From Sinonovacula constricta (lineage: Eukaryota > Mollusca > Bivalvia > Cardiida > Solecurtidae): a DNA stretch of 64,000 nt. Each line of letters begins with the position of its first letter. Positions within the stretch are counted from its first letter, which is position 1. Made by a program: the position numbers and the translations under genes. Under the pieces are notes generated by a model, which saw nothing but the letters and a program-made list of their open reading frames with translations, ran no database searches and had not been told where the DNA came from. The stretch is taken from positions 24,428,394 to 24,492,393 of the forward strand of contig CM017563.1 in NCBI GenBank assembly GCA_007844125.1. The letters run 5' to 3'. Positions 1 through 44,249 of the stretch are shown here, one piece after another.

Positions 1-529
1 AGATAACTGGAAAAAAACAACGACCATTATATTTGTGTGCTTAGTTTCAATTCCATTATATTTGTGTGCTTAGTTTCAATTTTATGTCCATAAATTGTAT
101 TCTTTAGGTATTTTTATTTTATATTAACTGTAAAGATATAATCTAAAAAAAGTACATTGCTTTGTGTTGCTTGTCATGACTTGGTCATTAGTACCTTTTT
201 TGTCAAAAAAATTAAAAACTTTAAAGTTTGACAATTTTAACAAAAACATAAATATTTAGTCGGAAAGCAATGGTAATAAAATACATTTTAATTATAATTG
301 TTATGTTTATTAAATATGAAATAAATGCCAAAAAGTCAAGAGTTTTTGCAACCAGATTTGAAACTAAGCAAAAAGCAGTGATGTCCGTCATTTTTCCATA
401 TCTCTCAGACTGTCAGGTTTGAGTGTTTTGTGTCTGTCTGACCTCTCCTTTATGTACATACATATAACATATTTGATCCTGCGTAGGTTTGTGTGTATGT
501 AAGAATGCCTAATGACATGTCATTTTCAG

Positions 530-33042
<32,513 letters not shown>

Positions 33043-33440
33043 GTACGTGTTTTAATTAGTAGTGAGAGTAGGAACAAATTGCATAAACAAAAATAGATAA
33101 TATTAAATAATTAGAAGTCGCAATTTATTTGTAGCCAATCAGAAGCCTTGAAAATATAAATTCCTCAGCGATTTATTTCAATAGAACTCCTTTCTATTGT
33201 CTATTTTACAATGAACAAAATAGATCGATATATTTAACTAAATGGTTTTATTTTCAAATGCGTATGTGCAACAAACCACGCATTCTGGCTTGACTCCTCT
33301 CCATGTGTCAAGACGATTGACAGTTTGACTGACAGTTGTATGTGGCGGATAACATGTTATTTTGGTAGAACAGGTAGAAGTTAGGCGGGGACTTCTAAGT
33401 CGGATAGAATCTATTAAAACGTTCCAAACAAAATAGAAGC

Positions 33441-33540
33441 NNNNNNNNNNNNNNNNNNNNNNNNNNNNNNNNNNNNNNNNNNNNNNNNNNNNNNNNNNNN
33501 NNNNNNNNNNNNNNNNNNNNNNNNNNNNNNNNNNNNNNNN
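33441..33540. other. Assembly gap (100 N)
   Basis: Exactly 100 N, the conventional placeholder for a gap of unknown size. Order and distance of sequences on either side are uncertain. Confidence 0.99.
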
Positions 33541-36500
33541 AATTTCAGTCTGGTTCAGTATTGCTTTCTTAGTGGTATACCATTTCTTTACTTTAACTTT
33601 TCATAAAACTGTTTTAACACTTCACAAGGCAGGATTATGTTGAATATTGATTATTGATCCATATAATCTACAAAATAATTTGGCAGTTAATAAACACCAA
33701 CATAATAGAAGAATCTAATTCACTTTCTATATCTAATGGGTGGCTGAATCATGTTTTTAATTGTTTACAAAACAACTGTTTAAAATGTATTTTACTGAGA
33801 TTAAATCACATGTTTAAAACTTAAAAAAAAACACTTACTGGCACATTTATCGAAGGCTTGTACATAGTCACATTTATATCAAATGGTGTAAGGAGAATGA
33901 ACCATGTGCTATTGGTATACTATAATTATTGATATTTCAAGAGAAGATCATATTATAAGAAACATCTTTAATAAATTATTTGACCTTTATTTTCTATTAA
34001 AAAGACGTGTGTTACATAATCATCTGCATATTCAAATTTATATGTATTTGTATTTATTTGTCATAAATGTATTTTTCATTCTACATTAAAACATTTGCTG
34101 TACATTACATAGCTGTGTTCTTGCTTTAAATGATTAGCAATACAAATTTATTCTTGTTTGTTCTGACAACATTAGTTGAAGAGTATTCTAAAAGCCAGTC
34201 CATGTAAGAAAGTTTCTGGATGCAAGATTAAATGGTTTTAAACCCAAACCATTGAGCCAAGTTGAAAGTTTTCATACTGCAAGATGAAAGGTTGTCCTAT
34301 ATAAAGCATGAACTTAAGCAGGTTGAACATTTATAAAGACACTTGTTAGCTTTGAATCATGGACCCAATTATTTTTATATTAAGTATTAAATAGTGTCTC
34401 AGGTAAGCTTTGGTTCTGTATTGGCACTTAAATGATTTGGTTGATGAATAATCCTACAGCAACTAAAACATATGTCATTTGTTAAATTGGCATGTTTGTT
34501 TTTTAGCTAATTGCTTTATGTTTTGACATCGCACACTGAATCAGAAAGAACTGATAAAGCTTATTTCCAGTCAATACAAATATATAACTAATCTATAATT
34601 TCATTTATTTATAACATAAAACATACATGCATTGTTGTAACTAGTTTACTAGGTCATATTAATCATAAATTTGACATGTTTATATTGTCTAAACAACATA
34701 CAACTATAAAGAAACATACTGTCAATAAAATTATCTTAAATTACTGCATCAAATAAATAACAATTCAGACAACCAGGTTTCTACATTTACTCAATATATA
34801 ATTACTGTACTAAAATATTTAAACCAGGGTTCCTTTCATATGAGATAAGTTAAAACTAAGTGAGCAGTAGGTAATAAGCTCTGTCTGTCAATACAGTATG
34901 ATATATATCAAAATAAAACAAACACCAAAAAGACCACACCTTCAATGTTGTTAGTTGTTTAATATGATCTATTTCTCAAAATGTTCTGTTATAAAAAGTT
35001 AAATATGTTATATTATAATCTAATAACTGGTTTCTGGTTCCAAGATGTGTTAAAGATCCGCTGTACTAGTTAAACGTCTAAGAGCAACAGGCACCGGCCA
35101 GGCAGAGACGTCCCTGGGTCAGGGGATTCATCATTGTTGTCTTATTCCTTGAATCAGTAGAATCAAGACAATTAAGTGCATATTCGAAAGAAAATAATAT
35201 AATCTAATTATACTTGTGTTCAAATATTAATAGTTGATGTGGTTCTTTTTTCTTTCCAATTTGAGGTCCCTTGCGTACTTGATCCTTTCCACTATCAGTC
35301 TTCGCTCCGTCTTCCTTCTGTGTCTCCATCCATCGACTTGATATGAAAACATTATGTATTTCTCGGTGCACAGATAAGCTATAAATACCACGAATCACAC
35401 AGTACAAGATATGGAAGTACTTATGGAAAAAGGGTATTCATACTAAGTTCTTAACGGAACTTTGTCTATGATTCATTCAGAATTCTAGTTCTTTGTTTAC
35501 ACTCGGTTACGTTATGTTTACTACTGATTCATGGAAAACTATACGATATTTATCTTCAGTCCATCGTCAAGTTTATTTATGTTCCGTGTCCGCTTTTCTT
35601 CAAATGTCTGTTTTATTTATCAGCTTTATGTTATATTTTTGCATGGGAAAGCCCTACGGAAGTATTTCTATGACTCCCGGTGGTGGCGATGCGAAAGTGG
35701 AAAATATTCGCGCACATTGCGGCGTTGGCAGTCCCGTTACTATATGTCTAAGGAAGTTTAAAATGGGTGTGTTTTAGATCTTCCTGATGGAAGAATCTTT
35801 GCCTTAGTCAGATTGAGAAACGCAACATCCGCACGTAATAGTCTTTAATATTGCGTCACGACAAGCATTTAGCTAGTCAGTTTACTGTTTATGGCTGACG
35901 TATACCTATGACGTGTGCTCCAACAAACAGGCTGATAGACTATATTAGATGTTATGTATGATATGAAAGAAATGTACTAAGTTTCTTAAGGTCAAAACAG
36001 CTTAAACCCAGTTATAATGCACTTGATTCTGCCAACCTTATGACAACACAAGCTTTTTAAAGACAACTACAAACAATTGGCCAGAGATAATACATGTATT
36101 ACCTTTAGCCATCATTCATTACAAAATGGTTTGACAAACATTTTTTCTATAAGCATGTTGGCCAAGCCAATTGAATCAAGTTAATTTATACTGCATTATT
36201 TATCTGTAAAGGTTTCCTTTGTGTGAAAAAAATAACACAAATTTTAAAAGAAAAATATACCAAAACAATACAATTGACAGAAAAGAAAAAAAACTAAAGC
36301 ATAACCGTAAGTCTGTCGACCGTAACGACTCATGAACTTTACAACTTCATTAATAATTGTTTTCCAGAAGAATGTACACCTTTTTACAATGAAATCTACT
36401 GCGTCAGTTAAAGCAGTAAAGTTGATAGAAGCTTCTTGAATGGTCTTTTCCTTCATCAATATTGGTCGAGATAATCGATAAGGTAAAGTTAAACGAACAA

Positions 36501-36780
36501 GATTTGTTTTTCTTCATTTTCTTTTACATTTCGCAAATAATACTTATCTTTTTTTACTTTGGGAACTGCAAAATATTGCTATTATTTATACTATTTATAC
36601 TCTACATATTGAATAAAACATTTGTTTTCAATTATATTCCATTAATTTTTCAGTCTCCAAGCAGGGGTGTTCTTAGTATTTCTTGTGCTAGCACCGTGTA
36701 AACAACCATTAAATTTAGCAAATAGTGCATGTTCTTTAAGTTGAATGACTCCCCATCACCCACAATAAGCAATACTTGCA
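33541..36780. other. AT-rich stretch with no gene recognised
   Basis: About 3.2 kb after the gap. Short ORFs (35204-35407 -, 35493-35777 +, 36244-36459 -) match no family I know. No receptor TM3-TM7 exon is visible here. Confidence 0.55.
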
Positions 36781-36834
36781 AACCATTAATGAAATTTTGC
36801 AACCCGATCATTGTTTAGTGTCCGAGAATATATC

Positions 36835-37584
36835 ATCATGTACGTGACCAAACTTCCTGATAGGTGGGGAATATCAAATTAATCAGCAAGGTTTCCAACT
36901 CGGCCCGTTAGAAGCTTGATGGAACAGTACATCATACGAACACAAGTGATTTTTAAAATCAGATACTGATAACGGCTAATCAGGTTCAAAATCATAATTT
37001 TAGCCCTGTCCAGTTAAGAGCATCATGTACGTGACCACAATTCCAAAAATAAATGAAAGAAATGACTCGTCATCGATATTTCTATCAAGTTACTCCAATT
37101 GTACCTTATTAATATCTAAGGAGATTTGAGTCAGGTAGCTTCTTTCTGCATAGTTATGAGCGAAAATGTGTGAAATCTCATTATGTCCGTGACCATCATG
37201 TACGTGATCTTTTTTGGTTCCATGATATTTCGCATTTTACAATGCATCCAATCAAAAAAGTTCCCGAATATACGCCGTCTGCTCTGATTGAAGGCGTCTG
37301 CTATGCAAAGTAGCCCGCTGAAATCACCTACGGACCCCGCGATAACGTGCTCTGAAGTAATTAGTAACTCATTCACACCTGCTTTTACTTGTGCATGAAC
37401 TCCGTACGCTCTGTAGTACACTTTTCACTTGGAAGCCAATTTTAAAGGCCCTGAATTTCAATACTGATACATTGCGTACCGTGGGTAGGTATAAAATAGG
37501 GAATGTTAGTTTGTTACCACTGATGACACCAACGGCCTGGAGCGTGGTGGTAACGTACATGATTCCTTTGGTAACGTACATGAT
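36835..37584. repeat. Left cluster of 15-bp ATCATGTACGTKACC motifs
   Basis: Forward copies lie at 36835-36849, 37022-37036 and 37195-37209, with a degenerate one at 37180-37194. Inverted copies (GGTAACGTACATGAT) lie at 37549-37563 and 37570-37584. They precede the DDE-like gene; matching motifs follow it at 41106 and 41472. Confidence 0.75.
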
Positions 37585-39086
37585 CGACTTTACAAACAAT
37601 GTTTTTCACACTTATTAATCAATTAATTACTATATTACTCTCATCACTGGATATCCAATGATCAACCGACCATCTATAATTGATTTGTGAACTGACTATC
37701 GAGGCGCCATCTGCAAGTAGGCTTTGGAACTAAAGGTCTGGCACTGTGCATAACAGGCTTGGCTGCGACTTGAGATAGGCTACAGAATGCAATCAATGGC
37801 ATTTTAACACATTAAAACATCTCTTGCAGGACTACTAGTATGCCATTGTCACGGGCAGAAATCCAGAAGGCCTACCGTGAGAGAAAGAAGGTAGAGGAGG
37901 GCGGTACTTGGTTGGCCAAAGAACGGGAAAGACGAAATAAATATTTCGTTAATGTGGCTAATATGAATAAAAAGGACTTAAAGAAAAAAAGAAAGATGAT
38001 AGAAAAAATACGAAACATTACAGGGATAGACAAAAAAGCGAAAGAAAGACAATGCCCTTAAAGTAAAGATTTCTTTCCCGGTACATTATGGGACTGAGAC
38101 TAGTAAAATTGCCCACAAAAAAACGGAGGTCGAGTCACCTTAAGAAGGCTAACAGGGAACTGTGTAGTGTGAAGAAGTAAAGGGATGATTACAAACGAAA
38201 ATTTGAAACATTGACCAAAAGGGTGAAAAGAGCCGCTACAAAGTCACTGGTGGGCCGGCATTGACACCAAAGTCGATGGCTGACAAAGATCTAAAGGAGG
38301 CAGGACTGAATCCACCCAATAACCCCGAGATTGAGAGTATCAGGTAAATATGTAAATATGTTGAAATTATTAAAGAATACCTTGCTACTAATTTGTTTAT
38401 TCCTATGGTTTCATAAGATTAACTCTCTCCCCTTTCTTTATCAGGAAACAGGTGATCTTTAAGAACGTCATGGTCTGTGAAGTGCAAGCAGCAGCCAAAG
38501 CCCTGAAAAATGCAAACAAGATCCGACTATGCAATGTGGTTGCGGGGAAAGTTACCAGATGATATCGCATGGTCAAGTCAATGTCACGGGCAACGGTCCT
38601 GAGCCGAAGCAACGTTTCCTCTGCTTATTGTAAATCACTGATGGTAAGTAGCCAACCAATCTATCATCATGCAGGCATAGCTGAGCAATAAGTACTTCGC
38701 CAAAGCATGATTAAATAAAACATGAGCTTTCAAATACAATGTGTATTGCCTTTTTTTCAGGGACGCCGCTATAGAAGGCTGCTGGAAAAATCAGAACAAG
38801 CTAAGAAAAAGGTTGAAGATTTCTACCGAAGGGACGACAATTCCAGAGTCTGGCCAGGTAGGCTATCTACTTTGTATCATTGTTGAAAAGAGACCTGAAG
38901 CTTTGAGCATCCCACTGAATTAATTTCTGTACATCGTGCCTTCATGCGTTCATTGACCTCATTCTAATGTGTGTATAGGCAAAAGACAGCACCTCCGGAA
39001 AGTAAACCCTAATAAAAATCCAGCAAGTCGATGCCCTCGCTCTACCAACTGCTTCTTTCACTTCAAGAAAGAAAGATGGGGAAGAA

Positions 39087-40295
39087 ATGCTGCAGAAAAG
39101 AACATGTTCTGATTACATAAAGAATATGTATGAGAAGTTCCTGTGCGAGAACACCGAGGAGGAATACAGGCTGAGCTTTTCTACCTTCGCTAAGCAAAGG
39201 TCTAAGGAAATCAAGACTGTATCATTTGCGCGCCGAGACATCCGTCTTTGTCAAAAGCACCAAAACATGGCTCTCAAACTGAGGGCTCTCCAAACAATTG
39301 GCATCAGTGTGCCCCTCAGTCCAGATGAATTTGCAAAGCAGGCAAATTGTGATGATTTGGCGGACCAACTGCGTACCAATCAGAGTCAGGAAATCAACTT
39401 TTCCTCTTGGGAATTCACGACCATCAATGATGATGACGGACATACCCGCAAGAAGGTGAAGCTGGTCAATAAAAGCATAAGGAAAGATGAATTCCAAGCA
39501 GCAACATTATTGAAGGAAGTAAAAGAATTTCAGGGACACTGCAATCGAGTTATAATACAGTACAAGGAAAACCGCCGTCTTAAAGAGATGTTGGCCCCAG
39601 GTGATGTGGCTATCCATATGGACTTTGCTGAAAATATTTCATGCAAAACAGTGGAGGAAGTCCAGTCTGCATATTGGGGCCAGACTGGGGTCACAATCTA
39701 CCCAGTTGTTGTCCACTTTAGGCCAGGCCAAGGAGTTAAACTGCAGTCACTCAGCTACGTTATCATTTCTAATGAGCTCGCCCATAATGCCACAACTGTT
39801 GTTACCTTCATGAAGGAGTTGATTCCATTGGTAAAGGATGATGTTGGAGACATTCGAAAGTGCATTAGTGGACTGATAGTCATACTAGCCAGTATCGAAA
39901 TAAAACAATCTTCGATACTATCAGTTGCCATCAGGAGATGTTTGGGTGTCCCGCCACGTGGAACTACTTTGAATGCAGTCATTATCCAAGTTGCAGAAGA
40001 CTTCATTGCCTGGGCGCATACCCTGGAGGACTCCTCAAAAATGAAATTTCTTTTTATCAGCAAAAAGGACGTATCAGCCATGTCCAACACCATGAAAACA
40101 AACGAAAATGGATGCACAATCAAGACTGTTCCTGGTACAATGAAGTTACAAAGCGTTGTGGGTAAAGGTATGGGCCGTATCATGGTACGTAAATTATCAT
40201 GCTACTGTGAAAACTGTTTTAGCAATGGCGTAATGGTATGCGGCTGCGAGGGATGGTGGAAAGGGCTACGAGAAATGCACCTGCGGAAACACTAG
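39087..40295 (+). pseudogene. DDE-like core, frameshifted and internally deleted
   Basis: The first acidic residue is in HMDFAEN (GAC 39621-39623). The frame runs through SAYWGQTGVTIYPVVVHF and SYVIISNELAHNATTV. At about 39865 the coding frame shifts; in the new frame WTDSHTSQYRNKTIFD starts at 39869, with the second D at 39875-39877, and runs to FGCPATWNYFE near 39975. The frame then returns to AEDFIAWAH after a deletion that removes the glycine-rich segment that normally follows in this family, probably with the third acidic residue. A Cys cluster (CYCENCFSNGVMVCGCEGW) closes the core. Confidence 0.75.
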
Positions 40296-40714
40296 AAACT
40301 GCTGAGCAGAACCAACCCACCCTGCCGACAACCGCCCCAGCTGCAGAGGAGAACCCACCATACCCTTCTACATCTGAGAACAGCCTAGACCAGGCTCTAC
40401 CACCACACAAGGACAAACTTGCAGATGTGGTATCAATTGGCGGATGGTGCATTATACGGTACGATGACCTTCCATACCCGGGAATTGTGAGGGCGATTGA
40501 TGACGAGGATAATGAAGTTGAAGTTAATGTGATGAAAAGTGCAGGCAAAAATAGATTTTTCTGGCCAAAAAAGGAAGATTGTATCTGGTTCAGTCGTGCA
40601 GATGTTCTGTTGCCGAGTATACCTCCTCCAACGAATGTAAAAAAGAACAACTCGCGCCATGTTGAAGTCGGCAAGGATGCATGGAGAAAGGTTGAGGTCA
40701 TGCTTGGGCTGTGA
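40258..40714 (+). pseudogene. SH3/Tudor-like C-terminal tail of the DDE-like element
   Basis: A Pro/Thr/Ala-rich linker is followed by GGWCIIRYDDLPYPGIVRAI and NRFFWPKKEDCIWFSRADVL. This is a small beta-barrel pattern (W-C-x-x-x-Y-x-x-x-P-Y-P-G-x-V) seen at the end of this family. It is out of frame with the preceding Cys cluster, so another frame change lies near 40250. Confidence 0.65.
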
Positions 40715-41083
40715 AGCAGTGTTACAACAATGCCCGAGTAATTGCCGTCAGGTACGTTATACTAGCTCTGACATTGTTTTGGGACAATTTGCTGTGAATA
40801 CATTATGAAAACGAAGGGTTCCTCAGGGCAACTTACTGTTTCGCGACCTATCCTTCATAGATATCACCTCAACATACAGTTTTAAGATGTCATGGAATAG
40901 AAATTTGTTCAGAAATCGTGCTAAAATGACAAATTAACCGACAAATTATCAAGATGTACACTTAAAGCATTTGTTCTAATTTTATGTTCTTATACGTTAT
41001 TGTTTAAAGTTTTATAAAGTATCATGTTCGTTTCAACTAATAATAATCAATATGTAAGCTAAAGAACGAGACAACTGTGAACC

Positions 41084-41486
41084 ATCATTATTGTTACCGG
41101 ACTGGATCATGTACGTTACTATACTTGGTGAAGGGAGGATGAAGGAAAAAACTCGGAAATAACTTTGGAAATTTGTGTCAGTTTATTAGCTTAATACATC
41201 TACATTACTTTCCACCATTCATTAGGAGTGCATTAACAGGTACTATCGTGTTACATGAGTTGACATGAGGTATACTGTCGACCTGAACTCTTAACGTCCA
41301 GTGAACTATGGATTTAGGTTAATGATAATGTCAACTGGCTAGACATTAACCAAGTCAACCACTAATAGTTTCTAAGGATAAACACTTGAAACGATGTAGG
41401 AAAGGGGGCATCCTGATATTCTCAGTATTAATATAATCCAAAACTGCAACAGGCACCCCCTGTGTTTGAGCATCATGTTCATGACC
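41084..41486. repeat. Right cluster of ATCATGTACGTTAC-type motifs
   Basis: ATCATGTACGTTACT lies at 41106-41120, inverted relative to 37549-37584. A degenerate copy is at 41084-41098 and ATCATGTTCATGACC is at 41472-41486. Confidence 0.6.
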
Positions 41487-41847
41487 ATGAAAAACCAAAC
41501 ATTTTCATCGCATATGACAGATAATCTAACCCCCTTTTACAATCATTTTTTTGTTAATTTTCTATGTTCAGACATTGTTCTTGGCAATGAAACAAAGAAA
41601 TCTGCTCAGATATGCCCTTTATTTTTTCTCTCCTCTGTTAACCCTTTGCCTCTGACAAGCGAGAATCAGCCAAAGTGGTTAAATCTGCAATAAAAATCTT
41701 ACCCTAGTAGGGGTAATGTGAATATTAATTGCGATCAACTAGTACTCCTATTTACAATATTAAAAATACCTAAAATAGCCAAAACGTTTTAGTAACTTTT
41801 CTGTAGCTCCGCTTACTCGGAATAGGACAAGACTTCCACTCTTACAT

Positions 41848-42025
41848 TTCAAAATCAGAACTTCTCAGATATGCCGTAAGGACGATCCCACATTTAAAAA
41901 TCAAAACTTCTCAGATAATGCCATTAGGACGATCCCACATTTCAAATCAGAACTTCTCAGATAATGCCGTAAGGACGATCCCACATTTCAAATCAGAACT
42001 TCTCGTATAATGCCGTTAGGCGATC
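41848..42025. repeat. ~46-56-bp tandem repeat, four units
   Basis: Four units carry TCAGAACTTCTCAGATAATG and CCGTAAGGACGATCCCACAT. Confidence 0.92.
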
Positions 42026-42940
42026 ACAAATTGGCAGTATCTGGTGGAGGGGTATGCACAGAAATGCACCTATTTTTTTCGTTGTTTACTACCTTGCGTT
42101 TTATGTTTCGTTAAATACACACTGGTAACTTCATTTAATTGACAGACAAATAATTGATCATTGCTGTTAGGATAACGTACTAGTCGCTACTTCATAGGCA
42201 TTGAATCTGTTTTTAATCGCTTGACTTACTGCTATAAATCCAAGAGACAATCCGTGGGGAAAAAAATAGTTTTTCGATTGCTTTTTATCAATCCGACTTA
42301 TTCCACTTGAACCATTTGTCTTTTAAAATTCCTTAACATGTCTTCAATGCAATCTTCGTTTTCTTCATAGCATGACATTTTGCTTGATCATGTGACAAAA
42401 ATCGTCTGCAGAAAAGCAAGCGAGTGATTGCCAGTAATTAAATAAAAAGCGTGGATCTTTGGATAATTTTGCACAAGGAAAGTCGTTGATACGAAGCATT
42501 AAAGGCGACGTAAAAACTTGAACAGGTAAATAGGTTAAAGCAATACGGGAGAAAGTAATAGACATATTTGGAAAGTTATGATTTTTTTATTAGAAAGTTT
42601 TCAGTGTACTGTAAATCCAGAAAAAAAGGTATTTTAATGATAATTCCTGAGACCATAGAATTGTTTAAATATATTAAAGAGCACAACCCGATGCCATATA
42701 ATACGTTTTCCTATATGTTATATAAAGAAAAAGAAATCTTTTTTCTTTCTCGGTACTTAATTTTTTATTTTCAACGTTGTTTTGTTTGGGAGCAGTTTTA
42801 TATCTGGATTATGTTTGCAAACAACACTGTTTGTTATTTCTGAAACTTAACCTACTTCACACATGAAAGTGAAATGGATGAAGACAAACTGAGAGCAACA
42901 GTAAAAACAGAACGATCTGGTATGTGCATAATCCCGATGG
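42026..42940. other. No gene recognised
   Basis: AT-rich sequence with only composition-driven short ORFs (42365-42565 -, 42568-42843 +). Confidence 0.5.
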
Positions 42941-42984
42941 AACTCATGTTGTACAAAGTACAATTACTATGGTTTAGAATTACA

Positions 42985-43290
42985 CACTGAAATGACATTA
43001 AGAACGCACCAAACAAGAAATCAAATAACCTCATTTAAGTCTCTACACCAGTTATGCGTGCGCGGATTTCACTGTCTTAAGTGGTCTCGTAGCACTCTTC
43101 CCAAAGGGACTGAAGCATTGTATAGTTCTGCGACACACTGTCTAAGCTGGCGGCTCTGATGGTTCATCTAGCCGGACACATGGTGCGAAACCCGGTCGTA
43201 TCGGGACTCATTTCCTGTTTTATGTCTTTTAGTTTCGCGCCACGTTTAGGAGAGTACTTGATCAATTTTGGCATTTCGGTGCCTTGAATG
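42985..43290 (-). pseudogene. Partial second copy of hAT transposase segment
   Basis: Closely matches 44760-45040, with shared AGCACTCTTCCCAAAGGGAC and TGTCTAAGCTGGCGGCTCTG. Read on the - strand it ends RLFDFLFGAFL, after which similarity stops, so the copy is truncated. Confidence 0.75.
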
Positions 43291-43484
43291 TCTTACACCG
43301 ATACAATTCCTTATTCTTATATATGTATTTAACTGTCTTTAAAATAACATTTTACTTAAAATTGTGTTATATCTTCATACCAAAACCTCCCAGAACACCA
43401 CCAAGTACAATCTAGAAACATAATTTTCCCGGCCATCATGTCCCCTGAGCCCCACTAGCGGTCATGTGTATACATGCCTAGTTG

Positions 43485-43830
43485 CATTCCTGGTGTTCGT
43501 GGTGGCAGTGGTTTTGGTGATTGTGGTAGTGATGGTTATGGTGGAAATGGTGGTTGTGATGGTTGAAGTGGTGGTGGTAGTGGTAGTGATTGTAATAAAG
43601 ACGTTGGTGATGGTGGTTATTGTGGTAGTGGTGTTGGTGGAGATATTGGTAATGATGATGGTTATAGTGATAATAGCGGTGGTTGTAATTATGAAAGTAT
43701 TTGTTGTGGTGGATGTAATGGTTGTGGCAGTGGAGGTGGGGGGGGGGGGGTAGTGGTGCAGTCGCGTCGCGTGTTTTTGTCTTTGGGGCGGCGAGGGGGG
43801 GTGAGGGAGGGGTCTCCCCTCTCAAAATTG
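43485..43830. repeat. GGT/GAT-rich low-complexity tract
   Basis: Imperfect TGG/TGA trinucleotide repeats, then a G-run at 43738-43750. Long His/Val ORFs on either strand are artefacts. Confidence 0.92.
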
Positions 43831-43894
43831 TATAATTTTGAAATTTGAAAGGTAAATGGTGGATTTTCCTTGACATTAAACTGCATTTCTGATA

Positions 43895-44045
43895 GCTTTT
43901 TTGTCTCATATCCATATACAGCTTGATTACAATTAGACGGATTTATTTTTGTCTCATATCCATATACAGCTTGATTACAATTAGACATATTTATTTTTGT
44001 CTCATATCCATATACAGCTTGATTACAATTAGACGGATTTATTTA
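43895..44045. repeat. ~57-bp tandem repeat, three units
   Basis: Three units of TTTGTCTCATATCCATATAC and AGCTTGATTACAATTAGACG, just downstream (in transposase orientation) of the hAT remnant. Confidence 0.92.
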
Positions 44046-44249
44046 TTTTTTAACCGAATTTGATGAAACGTGCCGCGTCATCAAATGGGTGAAGCGTTCC
44101 TGGGTCATACTAGTACGGAGGTAAGTCTTTACACGACGAAGTAGCGTTTCTGGCATCACAAGAATAAGTTTCAACACAGTCAAAACCTCACTTATGTCAT
44201 ATTCTTGACCTCACTTATGAATCACTTAACTTATTTACACTCGTGCTGT

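Larger units (their letters stand above)
37840..40714 (+). pseudogene. Decayed intron-containing DDE-like element protein
   Basis: This belongs to a widespread invertebrate family of uncharacterised DDE-like proteins; I recognise the pattern but have no family name. Parts in order: a basic N-terminus starting MPLSRAEIQKAYRERKK (37840-38061); a linker in broken frames ending IESIR|gtaaat near 38344; an exon 38442-38642 (VIFKNVMVCEVQAAAKAL) with one TGA; an exon 38760-38860 (RRYRRLLEKSEQAKKK); the DDE-like core (39087-40295); and an SH3/Tudor-like tail (40258-40714). It has introns with GT/AG ends. Lesions make it non-functional as read. Copies of a 15-bp motif on both sides suggest it was a transposon. 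Confidence 0.75.

Noticed and set aside
35204..35777. ORFs on both strands as exons of an unknown gene after the gap
   Set aside because: Short, unrecognised, and without consistent splice signals.
43478..43988. His/Pro-rich reverse ORFs
   Set aside because: Produced by GGT/GAT trinucleotide low complexity and a three-unit tandem repeat.
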